Shown one piece after another: positions 48,401 through 54,913 of a DNA stretch of 64,000 nt; positions within the stretch are counted from its first letter, which is position 1, and each line of letters starts with the position of its first letter. Source of the DNA: Lewinella sp. W8 (GTDB lineage Bacteria; Bacteroidota; Bacteroidia; Chitinophagales; Saprospiraceae). Under the pieces are notes generated by a model. The model saw only the letters and a list, made by a program, of their open reading frames with translations, searched no databases and was not told where the DNA came from. The position numbers were made by a program, and so were the translations under genes. Where the stretch lies: contig NZ_SNAQ03000013.1 of NCBI RefSeq assembly GCF_004375085.3, positions 73,358 to 137,357 on the forward strand, written 5' to 3'.

Positions 48401-50433
48401 GGTTGAGCAAGTTTGCCGACCTGAACTACAACCCCGGCTTCCCGCAGGTTGATATTCTGCTGGACAACGGTGACGACAACGACGGAGACGACGACGATAA
48501 CGGTAACGACAACATCGACAGCGACGAGTACGCCCAGGATGCTAGCCGCGGCTTCTTCCGCTACGTGCAGTTCATCAAGATCTACGACGAAGTGGAGCCG
48601 GTGGTTAACGTCATGGAACCCACCGAGTGCTTCACGGGAATTAGTCCGGACAATTGCGTCGCGGAGGTAACGCTGACCTTCGAGGCCTTCGACGAGTGCT
48701 CCGACGTTTCAGTGACCGTTGAGCTTGATGCCGACTACGCCGGTACGCCAGCGGCCTTCGAACGGGCCCGCTTTCTGACGAATAGCGAAGTAGTAGCCAA
48801 CGGTGACGATACGTACACCGTGCGTCTGAGTGATGTCCCCGTAGGTAACCACGCGCTGCGCATCCGCGCCGGTGACGGTTGTGGAAACTTCGACGTGGAC
48901 ATCCTCGAGTTCTGCGTCACGCCGGACAAGGCACCCACCCCGATCTGTATCCAGACGCTGACGGTCACGCTGATGCCGGACGGTAGCGGTGGTGGCGTGG
49001 CGGCCATCTGGGCTACGGACTTCATCGCCTCTGATGTGGTGGATTGCTTCGGCAACGTGATCGACGAGTACAGCATCTACACCGAAGAAGAAGCAACGGA
49101 AGCTGGATTCGCTCCTGCCGTTGGCCGTCTGGGCATTGACCTGACGTGTGAAGACTTCGGTGAGGACGTGAGCGTACGGGTGTACGCCATCGACGATGCG
49201 GGTAACGCCGACTACTGCTCGGTGGAGGTTGAGGTGCAGGTTTCCGAGGAAGATTTGTGTGAGGAACGTGCTTCAGTAAGTGGTATGATCGCCACCCAGG
49301 ATGATGATGCCATTGGCGGCGTAGCGGTTACCCTGACCGGGGCCAGTAACATGGACGAAACCGTCATGACCGCAGACAACGGTCAGTATGAATTCGCCAG
49401 CCTGGAAATTGGGGGTGATTTCTCCATTTTTGCCGAATACGACGCCGAGTTTGACCTGACGGCAGTTACGGTGACGGATATTGTGGCAATCACGAACCAC
49501 ATCCTGGGATCCAACCTGTTGGATACCGGCTACGACCACGTAGCGGCGGACGTCAATATGGATGCGGAGGTAAATATCTTCGATCTGGTGGCGATGCGCC
49601 GGGTAATCCTTGGCCTGGACGCAGAACTCAACGCCGAAGGCATCACCTGGCGGTTTGTGGAAGGGCGTTACAACCTGACCCCCGACAACTGGATGATCAC
49701 CTTCCCGGAGGTCTACAACGTAAACAACCTGCCGGGTAACCTGCGCGACGGTGATTTTGTGGGCGTTGAGCTGGGTAACGTGGTCCGGCCACGCGGCGGT
49801 CGTGCGGCACTGGAACTGAAGGTAGACGACGCCCAACTGGCCGCAGGCCAGACGCATACGATTCAAATCCGTAACGGCGAGCTGGCGGGCTTCCAGGGAA
49901 CCCTGGAGCTGGACGCCGGCCTGGAATTACTGGACGTGACCTACGATGGCGAAGGAGCGATGAACCTGAACCGCGCCGGTGAGGGAATGATCGCCGTGGC
50001 CTTCACCGGGCCGACGTTGATCAGTCTGGAGGTGCGCGCCACCGAGAACCTGCAAGTAGGGGACGTGATCCGGTTGACGGACGCGATCACCTACCGCGAG
50101 GGGACGGCCGCCACCGGCGGCGCGGGCGAACTAAGCCTGCACTTCGAGGGAGACTTTGCACCTGCGTTCACGCAAAATGAATTATTCCAAAATACCCCTA
50201 ATCCGGTATCCGAGACAACTACGATCCGCTTTGAATTGGCCCAGGGCGGTCCCGCTACGCTGACGCTGCGGGATGCCGGCGGTAGGGTAGTGCTGGTGCG
50301 TAATCTGGACGCGGTAGCCGGAGCGAACCAACTCGAATTGCTCCGAAGTGATCTGGGCTCCAGCGGCGTGCTGACCTACACGCTGACGGCCGGAGAATTC
50401 ATTGCCACGAAGAAAATGGTAGTGTTGCGGTAA
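39454..50433 (+). CDS. Giant HYR/Ig-repeat surface protein with glycine-rich N-domain and T9SS type A signal
   Basis: 3659 residues from ATG 39454, which starts the signal peptide MNRTLPFFLLAFLAFLVLAP. Residues about 66-340 are a glycine-rich domain (runs of GGGGG) resembling the PF12810-type family. Residues about 350-2225 carry some twenty Ig/HYR-like modules of 75-90 residues with the pattern CQDVTVxLDxNGxG, VDNGSxDxCG, CxDVG, VTDxxGNxSxC. Residues about 2440-3270 are homologous to the C-terminal modules of the 1-12488 protein. A dockerin-like segment (about 3343-3390, AADVNMDAEVNIFDLVAMRR) and a type A T9SS sorting domain (NTPNPVSETTTIRFEL ... ATKKMVVLR) end it. Secretion by T9SS is well supported; adhesion is inference. 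A strong terminator follows. Confidence 0.93.
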   Translation: MNRTLPFFLLAFLAFLVLAPSVGVAQVDMETDGEIYGFGYDKDDKVRDFLIPSDHNFQTGTNQITFTLRGGDGGRRKTTFCIEPGGNGARVTASFGIGYGPGKLNPGGTIRIITGQHGGNLTADGLAGVGGGGGSAVLYKDPDVSGNGDCLNNGVTVPSIEWDSTCWILLAVAGGGGGAYASIGCAENGRGKPGNAGENGTDGRGPIPAAGGTDGNRGGRQNNQTYESVANSGGGYKTPNFQSFAEGYPGGIDGGSGGFSDDLIRVRGGFGYGGGGSGIRAVFIYRGGGGGGFSGGGSGSNADGGGGGGSFANSNAVFRDKQDGNGTDNRPDDGYITYRYETNEDLFDAPVAQCQDVTVNVTNDGTRLSADMVDTGSYDPNDRPITTLVCLDQNSCANGILFDCNDIGDVEPLLLSVSNGVKTSFCDFTATIEAGADGTLTCPPNRTFEIGACDNLIDDGFRVDELPSCDAVLEYFVISPEGVVDTVDAPGNEGIDEYNFSVGESTVIYQASYLDEDEFEATQSCSFTVTLNRRDGSNELRCPSDVNIFVPRDDVVDPCELFVEDSPIAENRANLDPSSGICGDLSYSIVTPELGAEPVTGTGELQSFSFPEGISTVTYTLEALPGEPIRTCSFTVEVELQGGSDAPTITCPTGVTEIELYQGISDEEILEQIDYVATDECIVVEIEIQDLDRGCNDIGRTQSNVRLRAYDNDGRDDFCSLSITTSSIRDITCPADVVVDIDAGCTGIVDPELMLPLELPVCPLDYTYSVRDNEGAQVASGTGNLPELTLAAGGYGANYSYVDRSGPIDVIATCHFNILMRPQDGPTAVCQDVTVNLSALDDTTPALIGVNSTASCGQNLNFSINRELDCNLIGMNPVFLTVEDEVGQQAFCLANLTVVDDVPPTITACPANRTIAVDGNCEITIPDLTGELMATTDCGNLTVSQLPEAGTTASLDDGSTVSVDVVVFDDSGLTGTPPCTVILTLGDVDPPTAICQDVTVDLDTNGAGSLSVNDVDNGSLDDCGAVTLSFEANATVTSLDLGCDDVGFFSQTLYVTDESGNQSNCTASITVRDLIAPTARCVTGLSVNLSDGILFGTQVDNGSTDNCTANEDLSFFLLAASVGGAPLGSSTPLTCSQVGDFELTLEVSDENGQTSSCNTTVVVVDDTAPTAVCQNITVYVDGGGNATVSTADVDGGSSDNCGSLEYSFAPASAQNTVSFGCDELGSQSVTLYVSDPSNNQSNCVANVMVRDTVSPVANCQGGLVELDDDGNGSLLAADLDNVSSDNCGVDFLSFDAAGTIVSKDYDCENVGDINDVVYVTDVNGNVSAPCPVIITVRDDILPEVSCNDITVYLDENGAASIVPADVGTATDNCTVTSTGLDRMDFGCADARLTLPVEFTAEDPSGNENSCIAQVMVRDTTPPTLVCKNDTVRIGTFGPDNIFMDLQDTYSVDNAIVSLSDNCDEFPGISPFFIDFEDCSDLGVRTVTITAEDDSDNVSQCTFELLVQEVSQPEARCRPVTVTLDANGGGTLSVNDVDNGSSDFCGVIDLSFDPESSVTVLTYDCSEVGTFPVTLYVTDPSENQSSCVANVTVEDVTPPVASCPPSAVVRTFDVPDGGSLVLPAAQLDFGSGASDNCSPLTFSYDEAATELSRTYTCEDLGIYEIELFVTDVGGNTSSCTSRIRIASDVRLTCSQDITVFLSQETITVEEFFTDATDSCFPDEDLVVCVDQLGVPGTQFCDERPLSCDDLGTSLYRVNATNVNNDQANCILNLTVVDDITLVANCREQVTVLLDENGLGTLTVDEVDNGSTAPCPGPSFSFDPQTPVNSLEYGCGDVGELLEVTLFIRDEAGNQTGCGASVTVIDEVPPVALCQDITVSLDENGNGTALPGEVDNNSTDACGINNVVFTSNPADAANQFAELTYGCEEVGVNEVVLLVFDNNGNSSSCIATVTVVDEVPPMAICQNITVSLDENGNGVATPDEVNNGSNDNCGIDRVVFTSNPADEANQFTELAFGCAEVGTNEVVLLVFDNNGNSSSCTATVTVVDEVLPVARCQELTVMLDASGDGRTSAGAVDNGSTDACGIASLELSQTDFSCDDVGAVDVVLTVTDVNDNVNTCTAVVTVGDEIPPVITTTPRTVILDENGVATLSVNDIASATDACGVASLTAEGIAGPIQNLEITDGGTVLNFGCEDIGLNVILVTATDVNGNVSTAEVNVTVDFVQPLLSCISELTVALNANCQAQLLPSMVLTGQRVCLSAFEFEIVVQDDDPSNGPIIDGCGRFAYTIESVGTGALELDFPGCWGFVTALDRTPPAVVETPDDEVLLCTDLGAITLTALAANVSRCWVVERNEAGDFETIASTMAPALRDRLDLIAEGEGTPVVPSFSDGCAPRLQVCVNDVATFGDDPDCDEVLITRTFIATEMSDCAGSNDPAITSFEIRFVRPTLDDIEPTGNVLAAATFECDEDIALDANGNPLPRTSDLPFFTFGDRTIPLVVNETVCNLGLTYVDGPAIMNCPNSYTFVRVYTVLDWCAPGPPLTYTQVVKVEDTTAPVFTAPTQDRDFDGVIDDGPLEFGTNIGDECAAFIRLDDPSIVLTDNCSAGIELKADIYPFQNLNGAPIGTFFLDLDDGDAELAGPIPAGTHTLRYTYTDDCGNSDFTDVTFTVVDRTAPVAICEDGLNVSLTAGSSNGGPSTGSVVLTPEMLDNGSYDDCSEVTLRIGRVRQLVDGTYELLPGASYEEELLLTCADIGNVLVGLEVSDAEGNVNYCWLEVLVEDKARPVCFAPAPVNISCIAYNAELPADINEATDEELDAAFGAATGIDNCEVTITQTISGDVNSCGVGQFTRVFTATDGQGLTNAAACTQRITVYGIHDYTLTFPLDAEADCAEVPVYDSIGIAGRACDLFTINSTVDTFRTTGTAPEECFKLEVTYDIINWCEYNSIGQAYLIPRDREGDRNPETELMYLHVRPWEDVTTTADDIAWLSKFADLNYNPGFPQVDILLDNGDDNDGDDDDNGNDNIDSDEYAQDASRGFFRYVQFIKIYDEVEPVVNVMEPTECFTGISPDNCVAEVTLTFEAFDECSDVSVTVELDADYAGTPAAFERARFLTNSEVVANGDDTYTVRLSDVPVGNHALRIRAGDGCGNFDVDILEFCVTPDKAPTPICIQTLTVTLMPDGSGGGVAAIWATDFIASDVVDCFGNVIDEYSIYTEEEATEAGFAPAVGRLGIDLTCEDFGEDVSVRVYAIDDAGNADYCSVEVEVQVSEEDLCEERASVSGMIATQDDDAIGGVAVTLTGASNMDETVMTADNGQYEFASLEIGGDFSIFAEYDAEFDLTAVTVTDIVAITNHILGSNLLDTGYDHVAADVNMDAEVNIFDLVAMRRVILGLDAELNAEGITWRFVEGRYNLTPDNWMITFPEVYNVNNLPGNLRDGDFVGVELGNVVRPRGGRAALELKVDDAQLAAGQTHTIQIRNGELAGFQGTLELDAGLELLDVTYDGEGAMNLNRAGEGMIAVAFTGPTLISLEVRATENLQVGDVIRLTDAITYREGTAATGGAGELSLHFEGDFAPAFTQNELFQNTPNPVSETTTIRFELAQGGPATLTLRDAGGRVVLVRNLDAVAGANQLELLRSDLGSSGVLTYTLTAGEFIATKKMVVLR
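45055..45600 (+). repeat. Tandem 273-bp HYR-module duplication
   Basis: Two neighbouring modules repeat with a period of 273 bp (91 residues; anchors 45181 and 45454). Both encode FTSNPADxANQF and EVVLLVFDNNGNSSSC. They are much closer to each other than to the rest of the array. Confidence 0.75.
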
Positions 50434-50463
50434 ACCCATCCTGGACACAACTTCCTGACCTGG

Positions 50464-50498
50464 CGGCCCCATCGGAACAATCCGGTGGGGCCGTTTTT
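50464..50498 (+). terminator. Rho-independent terminator of the HYR giant gene
   Basis: A 13-bp stem with one G-T pair (CGGCCCCATCGGA 50464-50476, TCCGGTGGGGCCG 50481-50493), loop ACAA, then five T. Confidence 0.92.
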
Positions 50499-50528
50499 GT
50501 GTTTTGAGGGAGAAGGGTAAAAGCTTGA

Positions 50529-50548
50529 CGTATAGATACGTCTATACG
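50529..50548. repeat. 20-bp palindrome, possible diverged repeat copy
   Basis: CGTATAGA TACG TCTATACG: perfect 8-bp arms with a TACG loop. Like the 24-nt repeats downstream it begins CGTA and has TACG at position 17-20, and it lies 111 bp before the first of them. Confidence 0.55.
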
Positions 50549-50639
50549 CCGGAAAATCGCGCATCACCTCGCTCCTCCACCGGATTAGTGTTGGGTGCAG
50601 CAGTATGGTCATATAGAGCAGCTGGTTTTTGAAATGCTG

Positions 50640-50663
50640 CGTAAATATGTAGAAGTACGACAA
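50640..50663 (+). repeat. 24-nt direct repeat, copy 1
   Basis: Begins CGTAAATATGTAGAAGTACG and ends ACAA. Similarity with copy 2 continues on both sides (CTG before, AAAGGTGGAAAA after). Confidence 0.8.
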
Positions 50664-50741
50664 AGGTGGAAAACCGGAGCAGATGCACCAATTCAGGTTC
50701 TATTACAACGCATCTGTTTTTTAACTACCCCTGGGGTTCTG

Positions 50742-50765
50742 CGTAGATATGTAGAAGTACGACAA
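50742..50765 (+). repeat. 24-nt direct repeat, copy 2
   Basis: Begins CGTAGATATGTAGAAGTACG; one base differs from copy 1. It starts 102 bp after copy 1 and is followed by AAAGTGGAAAAGCTGGAG. Confidence 0.8.
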
Positions 50766-50856
50766 AAGTGGAAAAGCTGGAGTAAGTTGCGCCGCCCCGA
50801 TACCTCAGATCCTACTCCGCCACATCCGGTTTTCGGGGCTGGATTTCGGGTTGTTA

Positions 50857-50880
50857 CGTAAATATGTAGAAGTACGACAA
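50857..50880 (+). repeat. 24-nt direct repeat, copy 3
   Basis: Identical to copy 1 over 24 nt and 115 bp downstream of copy 2. The GTGGAAAA extension is lost here. Confidence 0.8.
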
Positions 50881-51011
50881 TTCTGGTTTTTGTTCTTACC
50901 GCCCATCCAATTCCTTCCTCCCCGCCGAGCACCCCTGAATGGCCCAAACCTACCCAGCTGGCTCGATATTTAGGGGAATAGCCCGAAGGGGAAGTCACCA
51001 CCAGTTAGCAG

Positions 51012-51019
51012 TATCTTTG
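51012..51019 (+). promoter_or_regulatory. mnmE promoter box close to the start codon
   Basis: TATCTTTG, full match to TAnnTTTG, ending six bases before the mnmE ATG. No TTTG at the ideal -33 position. A transcript from it would be leaderless or nearly so. Confidence 0.55.
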
Positions 51020-51025
51020 CCGCCC

Positions 51026-52429
51026 ATGCTGCATCAAGAAATCATCGTTGCGATCGCCACCCCGCCCGGAGAAGGAGCCATCGGGGTCATCAGACTTAGC
51101 GGCGCGGGCTGCATCGAGCTCCTCGATCCCTTTTTTTCCGCCCGGCCACTGGTCGAAGCCAAACCGCGTTACGCCTATTTCGGTTTGTTGACGGACCGTG
51201 ATGGACAACCGGTTGACGAAGTGGTGCTCACCCTCTACCGTGCGCCCGCTTCCTACACGGGTGAAGATGCCGTAGAAATCAGTTGTCACGGAAGTCCCTA
51301 TATTCTCAGTCGGGTCGTTCAGCTGTGCATTGATGCCGGGGCCCGCAGTGCCCGGCCGGGAGAATTCAGTCAACGTGCCTTTTTGAACGGGAAGCTGGAT
51401 CTGAGTCAGGCCGAAGCGGTGGCCGACTTGATTGCCAGTCAGTCCGCAGCGGCGCACCGGATTGCTCTGGGGCAATTGCGGGGGGGAGTAAGTAACGAGA
51501 TCAAGGAGCTACGGCAGAAACTCATCGATTTTGCCAGTTTAATTGAATTAGAGCTTGATTTTTCCGAAGAGGATGTGGAATTCGCCGACCGGGGCCAACT
51601 CAAGGAACTGGTGTTGCGGATTCGGGAGCGGATTAAGGCACTAACCACCTCCTTTAAGCTGGGAAATGCGATTAAAAAGGGTATCACCACCGTGATTGCC
51701 GGCCGCCCGAATGCCGGGAAGAGTACGCTCCTGAACGCCCTGCTGAACGAGGAACGGGCCATCGTCTCCAACGTGCCCGGCACCACCCGGGACACTATTG
51801 AAGAAAACCTGGTCATCGGCGGAGTAAACTTCCGCTTAATCGACACCGCTGGTATCCGGGAAGCCAGCGATGCCATCGAGGCGATCGGGGTGGAAAGGGC
51901 CCTGGAAAAGGTGAAGAGCAGCCAGGTACTCCTGTACGTTTTTGACGTCATTGAAACCAGCCCGGAAGTACTGCAGGCGGACCTCGACCGACTCTACAAG
52001 GAAGACTTACAGTTGGTGGTGGTGGCCAACAAGATGGACCTGAACCCTTACACCAAATTCGACCACTATTTTGGCGAACAGTACGGTGGTAAATGGACCG
52101 TATCCAAAGACCGATTCGTGCCGATTGTGGCTAAATCCAGAAGTAACCTGGCGTATCTGGAAGAAACCATGCTCGCCGCCGCTACGGGTGGTCAGGGCGC
52201 GCTCGAAGAGCAGGCGGTAATCTTAAGCAACGCCCGGCACTACGACGCGCTGCGGCGGGCAGACGAAGCGCTGGAGCGGGTACTCCAGGGACTGGATACA
52301 GGACTGAGCCAGGATTTCGTGGCCATGGATATTCGCCAAAGCCTGAGAGAATTAGGCGAAATAACGGGAGAAATCACTACGGATGACCTGCTGGGGAATA
52401 TCTTCTCAAACTTCTGTATTGGAAAGTAA
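51026..52429 (+). CDS. mnmE: tRNA modification GTPase MnmE
   Basis: 467 residues. With MnmG it installs the carboxymethylaminomethyl group on U34 of certain tRNAs. The N-terminal formyl-THF-binding domain starts EIIVAIATPPGEGAIGVIRL. The inserted G domain has GRPNAGKSTLLNALLNEE (about 227), GTTRDTIEE, DTAGIRE and NKMD. The C-terminus is the canonical FCIGK with catalytic Cys464. ATG 51026 gives the standard N-terminus. Confidence 0.97.
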   Translation: MLHQEIIVAIATPPGEGAIGVIRLSGAGCIELLDPFFSARPLVEAKPRYAYFGLLTDRDGQPVDEVVLTLYRAPASYTGEDAVEISCHGSPYILSRVVQLCIDAGARSARPGEFSQRAFLNGKLDLSQAEAVADLIASQSAAAHRIALGQLRGGVSNEIKELRQKLIDFASLIELELDFSEEDVEFADRGQLKELVLRIRERIKALTTSFKLGNAIKKGITTVIAGRPNAGKSTLLNALLNEERAIVSNVPGTTRDTIEENLVIGGVNFRLIDTAGIREASDAIEAIGVERALEKVKSSQVLLYVFDVIETSPEVLQADLDRLYKEDLQLVVVANKMDLNPYTKFDHYFGEQYGGKWTVSKDRFVPIVAKSRSNLAYLEETMLAAATGGQGALEEQAVILSNARHYDALRRADEALERVLQGLDTGLSQDFVAMDIRQSLRELGEITGEITTDDLLGNIFSNFCIGK

Positions 52430-52782
52430 GGGGCAATTTTATTGACCGTTTACCGCTGGATTTACCCCGATCCGTAAAAAAATGACACTTAGGAAACTTT
52501 TTTTTACGCTTCTGCTGTTGTCGAATTCCATCACTCTTCTGCGTGCATTTGTCGCATGATAAAATCAAATATGCGATGAGGGATGCTGAATTGGACTGTT
52601 TTGTAACCAAATAGTTTATGTTTTGCTGCCTGGATCTGGCTTTTCTATGCTTTTGGGGACTGGCCTAAGGCTTTAGTTTATAAGAACTTATGGCTAGTTT
52701 TGTGTTATAGGTATGTATTCAAACTACCCGCCCATCTATTCTCTCTTGAAAATCGGGCGTACACAAACAAAGGTTGCATAAC
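52430..52782 (+). other. AT-richer intergenic region before the TA-like pair
   Basis: 353 bp, clearly richer in A and T than the flanks, with several T and A runs (for example near 52497-52505). No gene is seen. It must hold the promoter of the next two genes, but no full TAnnTTTG box is obvious. Confidence 0.5.
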
Positions 52783-53022
52783 GTGAAATTCGGATCTAAT
52801 TCAGCATATCGTAACTACCCCGGTAGCCATTTAGCTAGCGCGGCAGGTAATCCTATTCGGTTTGCAAACCATACTCCAGTGGTGCCCTCAAGAGCAGAGC
52901 AATTAGGAATGACCGAAGCAGAGTACGAGAAATACGTTGCTGCTAGAAAAGAGTCCCTAGGTGCCTGTGAAGAATACTTAGCCTTTTACACCCAACTCGC
53001 TAATGCCCCAATTTCAGTTTGA
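52783..53022 (+). CDS. Putative antitoxin-like small protein
   Basis: 79 residues from GTG 52783 (82 from TTG 52774). The N-terminal half is Asn/Ser/Pro-rich (FGSNSAYRNYPGSHLASAAG), and the C-terminal half is a charged helix (RAEQLGMTEAEYEKYVAARK). No family recognised. The call as antitoxin rests on its size, its position directly upstream of a MazF-like gene and their 20-nt overlap. AT-rich codon use unlike the neighbours suggests acquisition. Confidence 0.5.
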   Translation: MKFGSNSAYRNYPGSHLASAAGNPIRFANHTPVVPSRAEQLGMTEAEYEKYVAARKESLGACEEYLAFYTQLANAPISV

Positions 53023-53350
53023 GAGCTTTCACGTCTATGAACTAATTCCAGGAGCTCCCGATCACTTTGTTTTAAGCATAATTTCCACTCACTACGTTCG
53101 ACAATCCGAGATAGAATACGTCACGATTATCCCACTGCGTGATTCATCAATATCTCCTCAGGATCCACTCCGCGTCAAAATTGATCCGAGACGCAATCCG
53201 GACATCCATCTTCCCAAACCATTGTATGCTTTTGTTGATGTCGTGCAGTCGCTGCCCGAACGCATCTTCGTTCGCCACGACTACGGCAAAATTGCCGAAT
53301 CTGAGATTCGGGAAATCCGGGAAAAGCTTGGTGGCTGGTTAGCCATCTAA
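53003..53350 (+). CDS. Putative MazF/PemK-like toxin
   Basis: 115 residues from ATG 53003, overlapping the upstream gene by 20 nt. A strand-rich N-terminus (FHVYELIPGAPDHFVLSIIS, YVTIIPLRD) is followed by PLYAFVDVVQSLPERIFVRH, then KIAESEIREIREKLGGWL. The end of the protein follows the MazF/PemK pattern (D-x-V-x-S/T-x-x-x-x-R, G-K-l, helix, W-L). If right, it is a sequence-specific endoribonuclease held in check by the upstream product. The similarity was judged by eye only, so this is tentative. Confidence 0.5.
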   Translation: MPQFQFESFHVYELIPGAPDHFVLSIISTHYVRQSEIEYVTIIPLRDSSISPQDPLRVKIDPRRNPDIHLPKPLYAFVDVVQSLPERIFVRHDYGKIAESEIREIREKLGGWLAI

Positions 53351-53362
53351 TAAAGAAAAAGA

Positions 53363-53387
53363 CCCGCCCCCAAATCGGGAGGGCGGG
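53363..53387 (-). terminator. Rho-independent terminator of the membrane glucosaminidase gene
   Basis: On the minus strand, CCCGCCC/GGGCGGG arms (53381-53387 with 53363-53369) are followed by TCTTTTTCTTTA. It lies about 55 bp after the stop at 53441. On the plus strand it is not followed by T, so it serves mainly the minus-strand gene. Confidence 0.75.
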
Positions 53388-53440
53388 CCGTTACACTCAA
53401 AACGTCAAACCTAGTTTCTTGGGGTCGTGGGGACCGGTGC

Positions 53441-54247
53441 CTACTTGGCGGGTAAGTAATCATGCGTGGGGTGATGCTGGGTAAATAGGGCATCGTAGCG
53501 ATGCAGCTCCAGGTCCTTGATCATGGCGATGAGCTTTCCGGCGTACCGCGGATCAGTGGCGTACCCGGCCTTGGAAAGCCCCCTGGCCCAGGATTGGTAA
53601 TCCGTGATGGGAAGGTCAAACAACTTGCGGTAACGATCCTTCATCAAAACGTTGGAATGTGCGCGATAGCTTTCTTCTGGGGTACCGAAAATGCGGAAGA
53701 AGTCCTTGTGGTGGTCATCGCTGTGGTTGGAGCAGTGCCCCTTATGACATTTCTTACTGAAGCACTTGATCCCGAAATGGTTGTTGTTTTTCCGCGCCAG
53801 CGAACTGCGGCCAGTCCCACTCTCCAGTAATCCCTGCGCCAGGGTGATGCTGGCGGGAATGCCGTGTTTCTCCATTTCCTCCAGCGCCACTTCCCGGTAC
53901 TGCTCCACGTAGGCGAGCTGCTTGAGTTGCCGTTCGGTCCACTCCCGCTTCGGGGCTTCGTAGGCGGCCAGTAAGGCCTGGCTACCGTCCGCAGCCACGG
54001 CACCTGCGGTGAGCGCCCCCGACGAATCATCAAGGTCCTGAAAGACGGTGTGCTCGTTGATCTGCAAGAACCCCGCCGGATTGATCGTCAGCGAGAAGCT
54101 GAACTCTTTGCGGGTGAGGAGCAAGCACAAGCAGCACAGCACGACCAACTTCGTCCACGGACTGGTGAACTGCCGGTGAATTCTCCGGTAAACCTCCTGG
54201 AAGAAGAGCTTCCAGCCGGCGGGGATGGGCAATTGTGCGTACTTCAT
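53441..54247 (-). CDS. Membrane-anchored glucosaminidase
   Basis: 268 residues. A basic N-terminus and one membrane helix (WTKLVVLCCLCLLL, about 31-45) anchor it, with the rest in the periplasm. The endo-beta-N-acetylglucosaminidase-type domain (about 110-255) has GIPASITLAQGLLESGTGRS with the catalytic Glu, NNHFGIKC, and a Cys/His-rich insert (CFSKKCHKGHCSNHSDDHHK) that could bind metal. It hydrolyses glycan strands in cell-wall growth or turnover. It is related to the 27454-28950 protein but lacks LysM domains. Confidence 0.9.
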   Translation of the reverse strand: MKYAQLPIPAGWKLFFQEVYRRIHRQFTSPWTKLVVLCCLCLLLTRKEFSFSLTINPAGFLQINEHTVFQDLDDSSGALTAGAVAADGSQALLAAYEAPKREWTERQLKQLAYVEQYREVALEEMEKHGIPASITLAQGLLESGTGRSSLARKNNNHFGIKCFSKKCHKGHCSNHSDDHHKDFFRIFGTPEESYRAHSNVLMKDRYRKLFDLPITDYQSWARGLSKAGYATDPRYAGKLIAMIKDLELHRYDALFTQHHPTHDYLPAK

Positions 54248-54364
54248 TTTACTTGCTTTGGGATGGCAAGTTACGGGGAATTGTTTTAAAAAATAAAATT
54301 TAAAACAAATAAAGTTGAAAATTCTTTTAACGCTTCCTTAAAACCCGGAAGAGCATTGTCAGAT

Positions 54365-54372
54365 TACCTTTG
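54365..54372 (+). promoter_or_regulatory. -7 box of the OmpH-like gene
   Basis: TACCTTTG, full match to TAnnTTTG, 25 nt before the ATG at 54398. The upstream stretch is AT-rich but lacks a clear TTTG at -33. Confidence 0.55.
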
Positions 54373-54397
54373 CGCGGCAATAAATGTCAAGCTTCCT

Positions 54398-54901
54398 ATG
54401 ATGCGTTTTTCTTTCCTCTTTTGTTTTCTCCTCCTGCTGGGAGGCGCCGTCCAGGCCCAGGAATATGCTTACCTCAATTTTGGCAACTTGCTGGCCAGTA
54501 TGCCGGAAAGCAAAGCTGCTGATGACTCTCTGGGGGCCTATCAGGCTAAGCTGGAGGCAGACCTGGTGGCCATGGCCGAGAAGTTTGAAAAGCGCTACAA
54601 GGAAGTAGAAGCGCTGGCGGCCACCACTGCTCCCGTGAAGATGCGGGAATACGAGGCCGAACTGCAAAAGCTGCAGCAGACCGCCATCCAGTTTGAACAA
54701 TCCATCCCGAATCAGCTACAGGCCAAACGGGCGGAATTGCTGGGTCCCATCGTTGAACGCGCCCGGAAAGCAATTGACGAAGTGGCCGAGGCTCGCAACA
54801 TCAAAATGGTGTTCGATGGATCGATCTTCAACGCGCTCCTCTACACCCAGGAGGTCAATGACCTCATGCCGGCCGTCAAGGAAAAACTGGGTATCGAGTA
54901 G
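54398..54901 (+). CDS. OmpH/Skp-family periplasmic chaperone
   Basis: 167 residues from the first of two adjacent ATGs. Signal peptide FSFLFCFLLLLGGAVQAQ, then the OmpH pattern: a short strand (YAYLNFGNLLASMPE), a long charged coiled coil (about 40-125) and a closing strand region (NIKMVFDGSIFNALLY). Skp-like trimers hold unfolded outer-membrane proteins in the periplasm. It is a single gene, convergent with the M50 protease gene with 12 bp between stops. Confidence 0.88.
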   Translation: MMRFSFLFCFLLLLGGAVQAQEYAYLNFGNLLASMPESKAADDSLGAYQAKLEADLVAMAEKFEKRYKEVEALAATTAPVKMREYEAELQKLQQTAIQFEQSIPNQLQAKRAELLGPIVERARKAIDEVAEARNIKMVFDGSIFNALLYTQEVNDLMPAVKEKLGIE

Positions 54902-54913
54902 CGGACGTCCGCG

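Larger units (their letters stand above)
50499..51025. other. Repeat-bearing intergenic region before mnmE
   Basis: 527 bp with no convincing gene; the minus-strand frames here are built from the repeats themselves. It contains a 20-bp palindrome (50529-50548), three direct 24-nt repeats and the mnmE promoter box. Confidence 0.6.

Noticed and set aside
50640-50880. CRISPR array
   Set aside because: Only three full copies, spacers of 78 and 91 bp, and no cas genes in the window.
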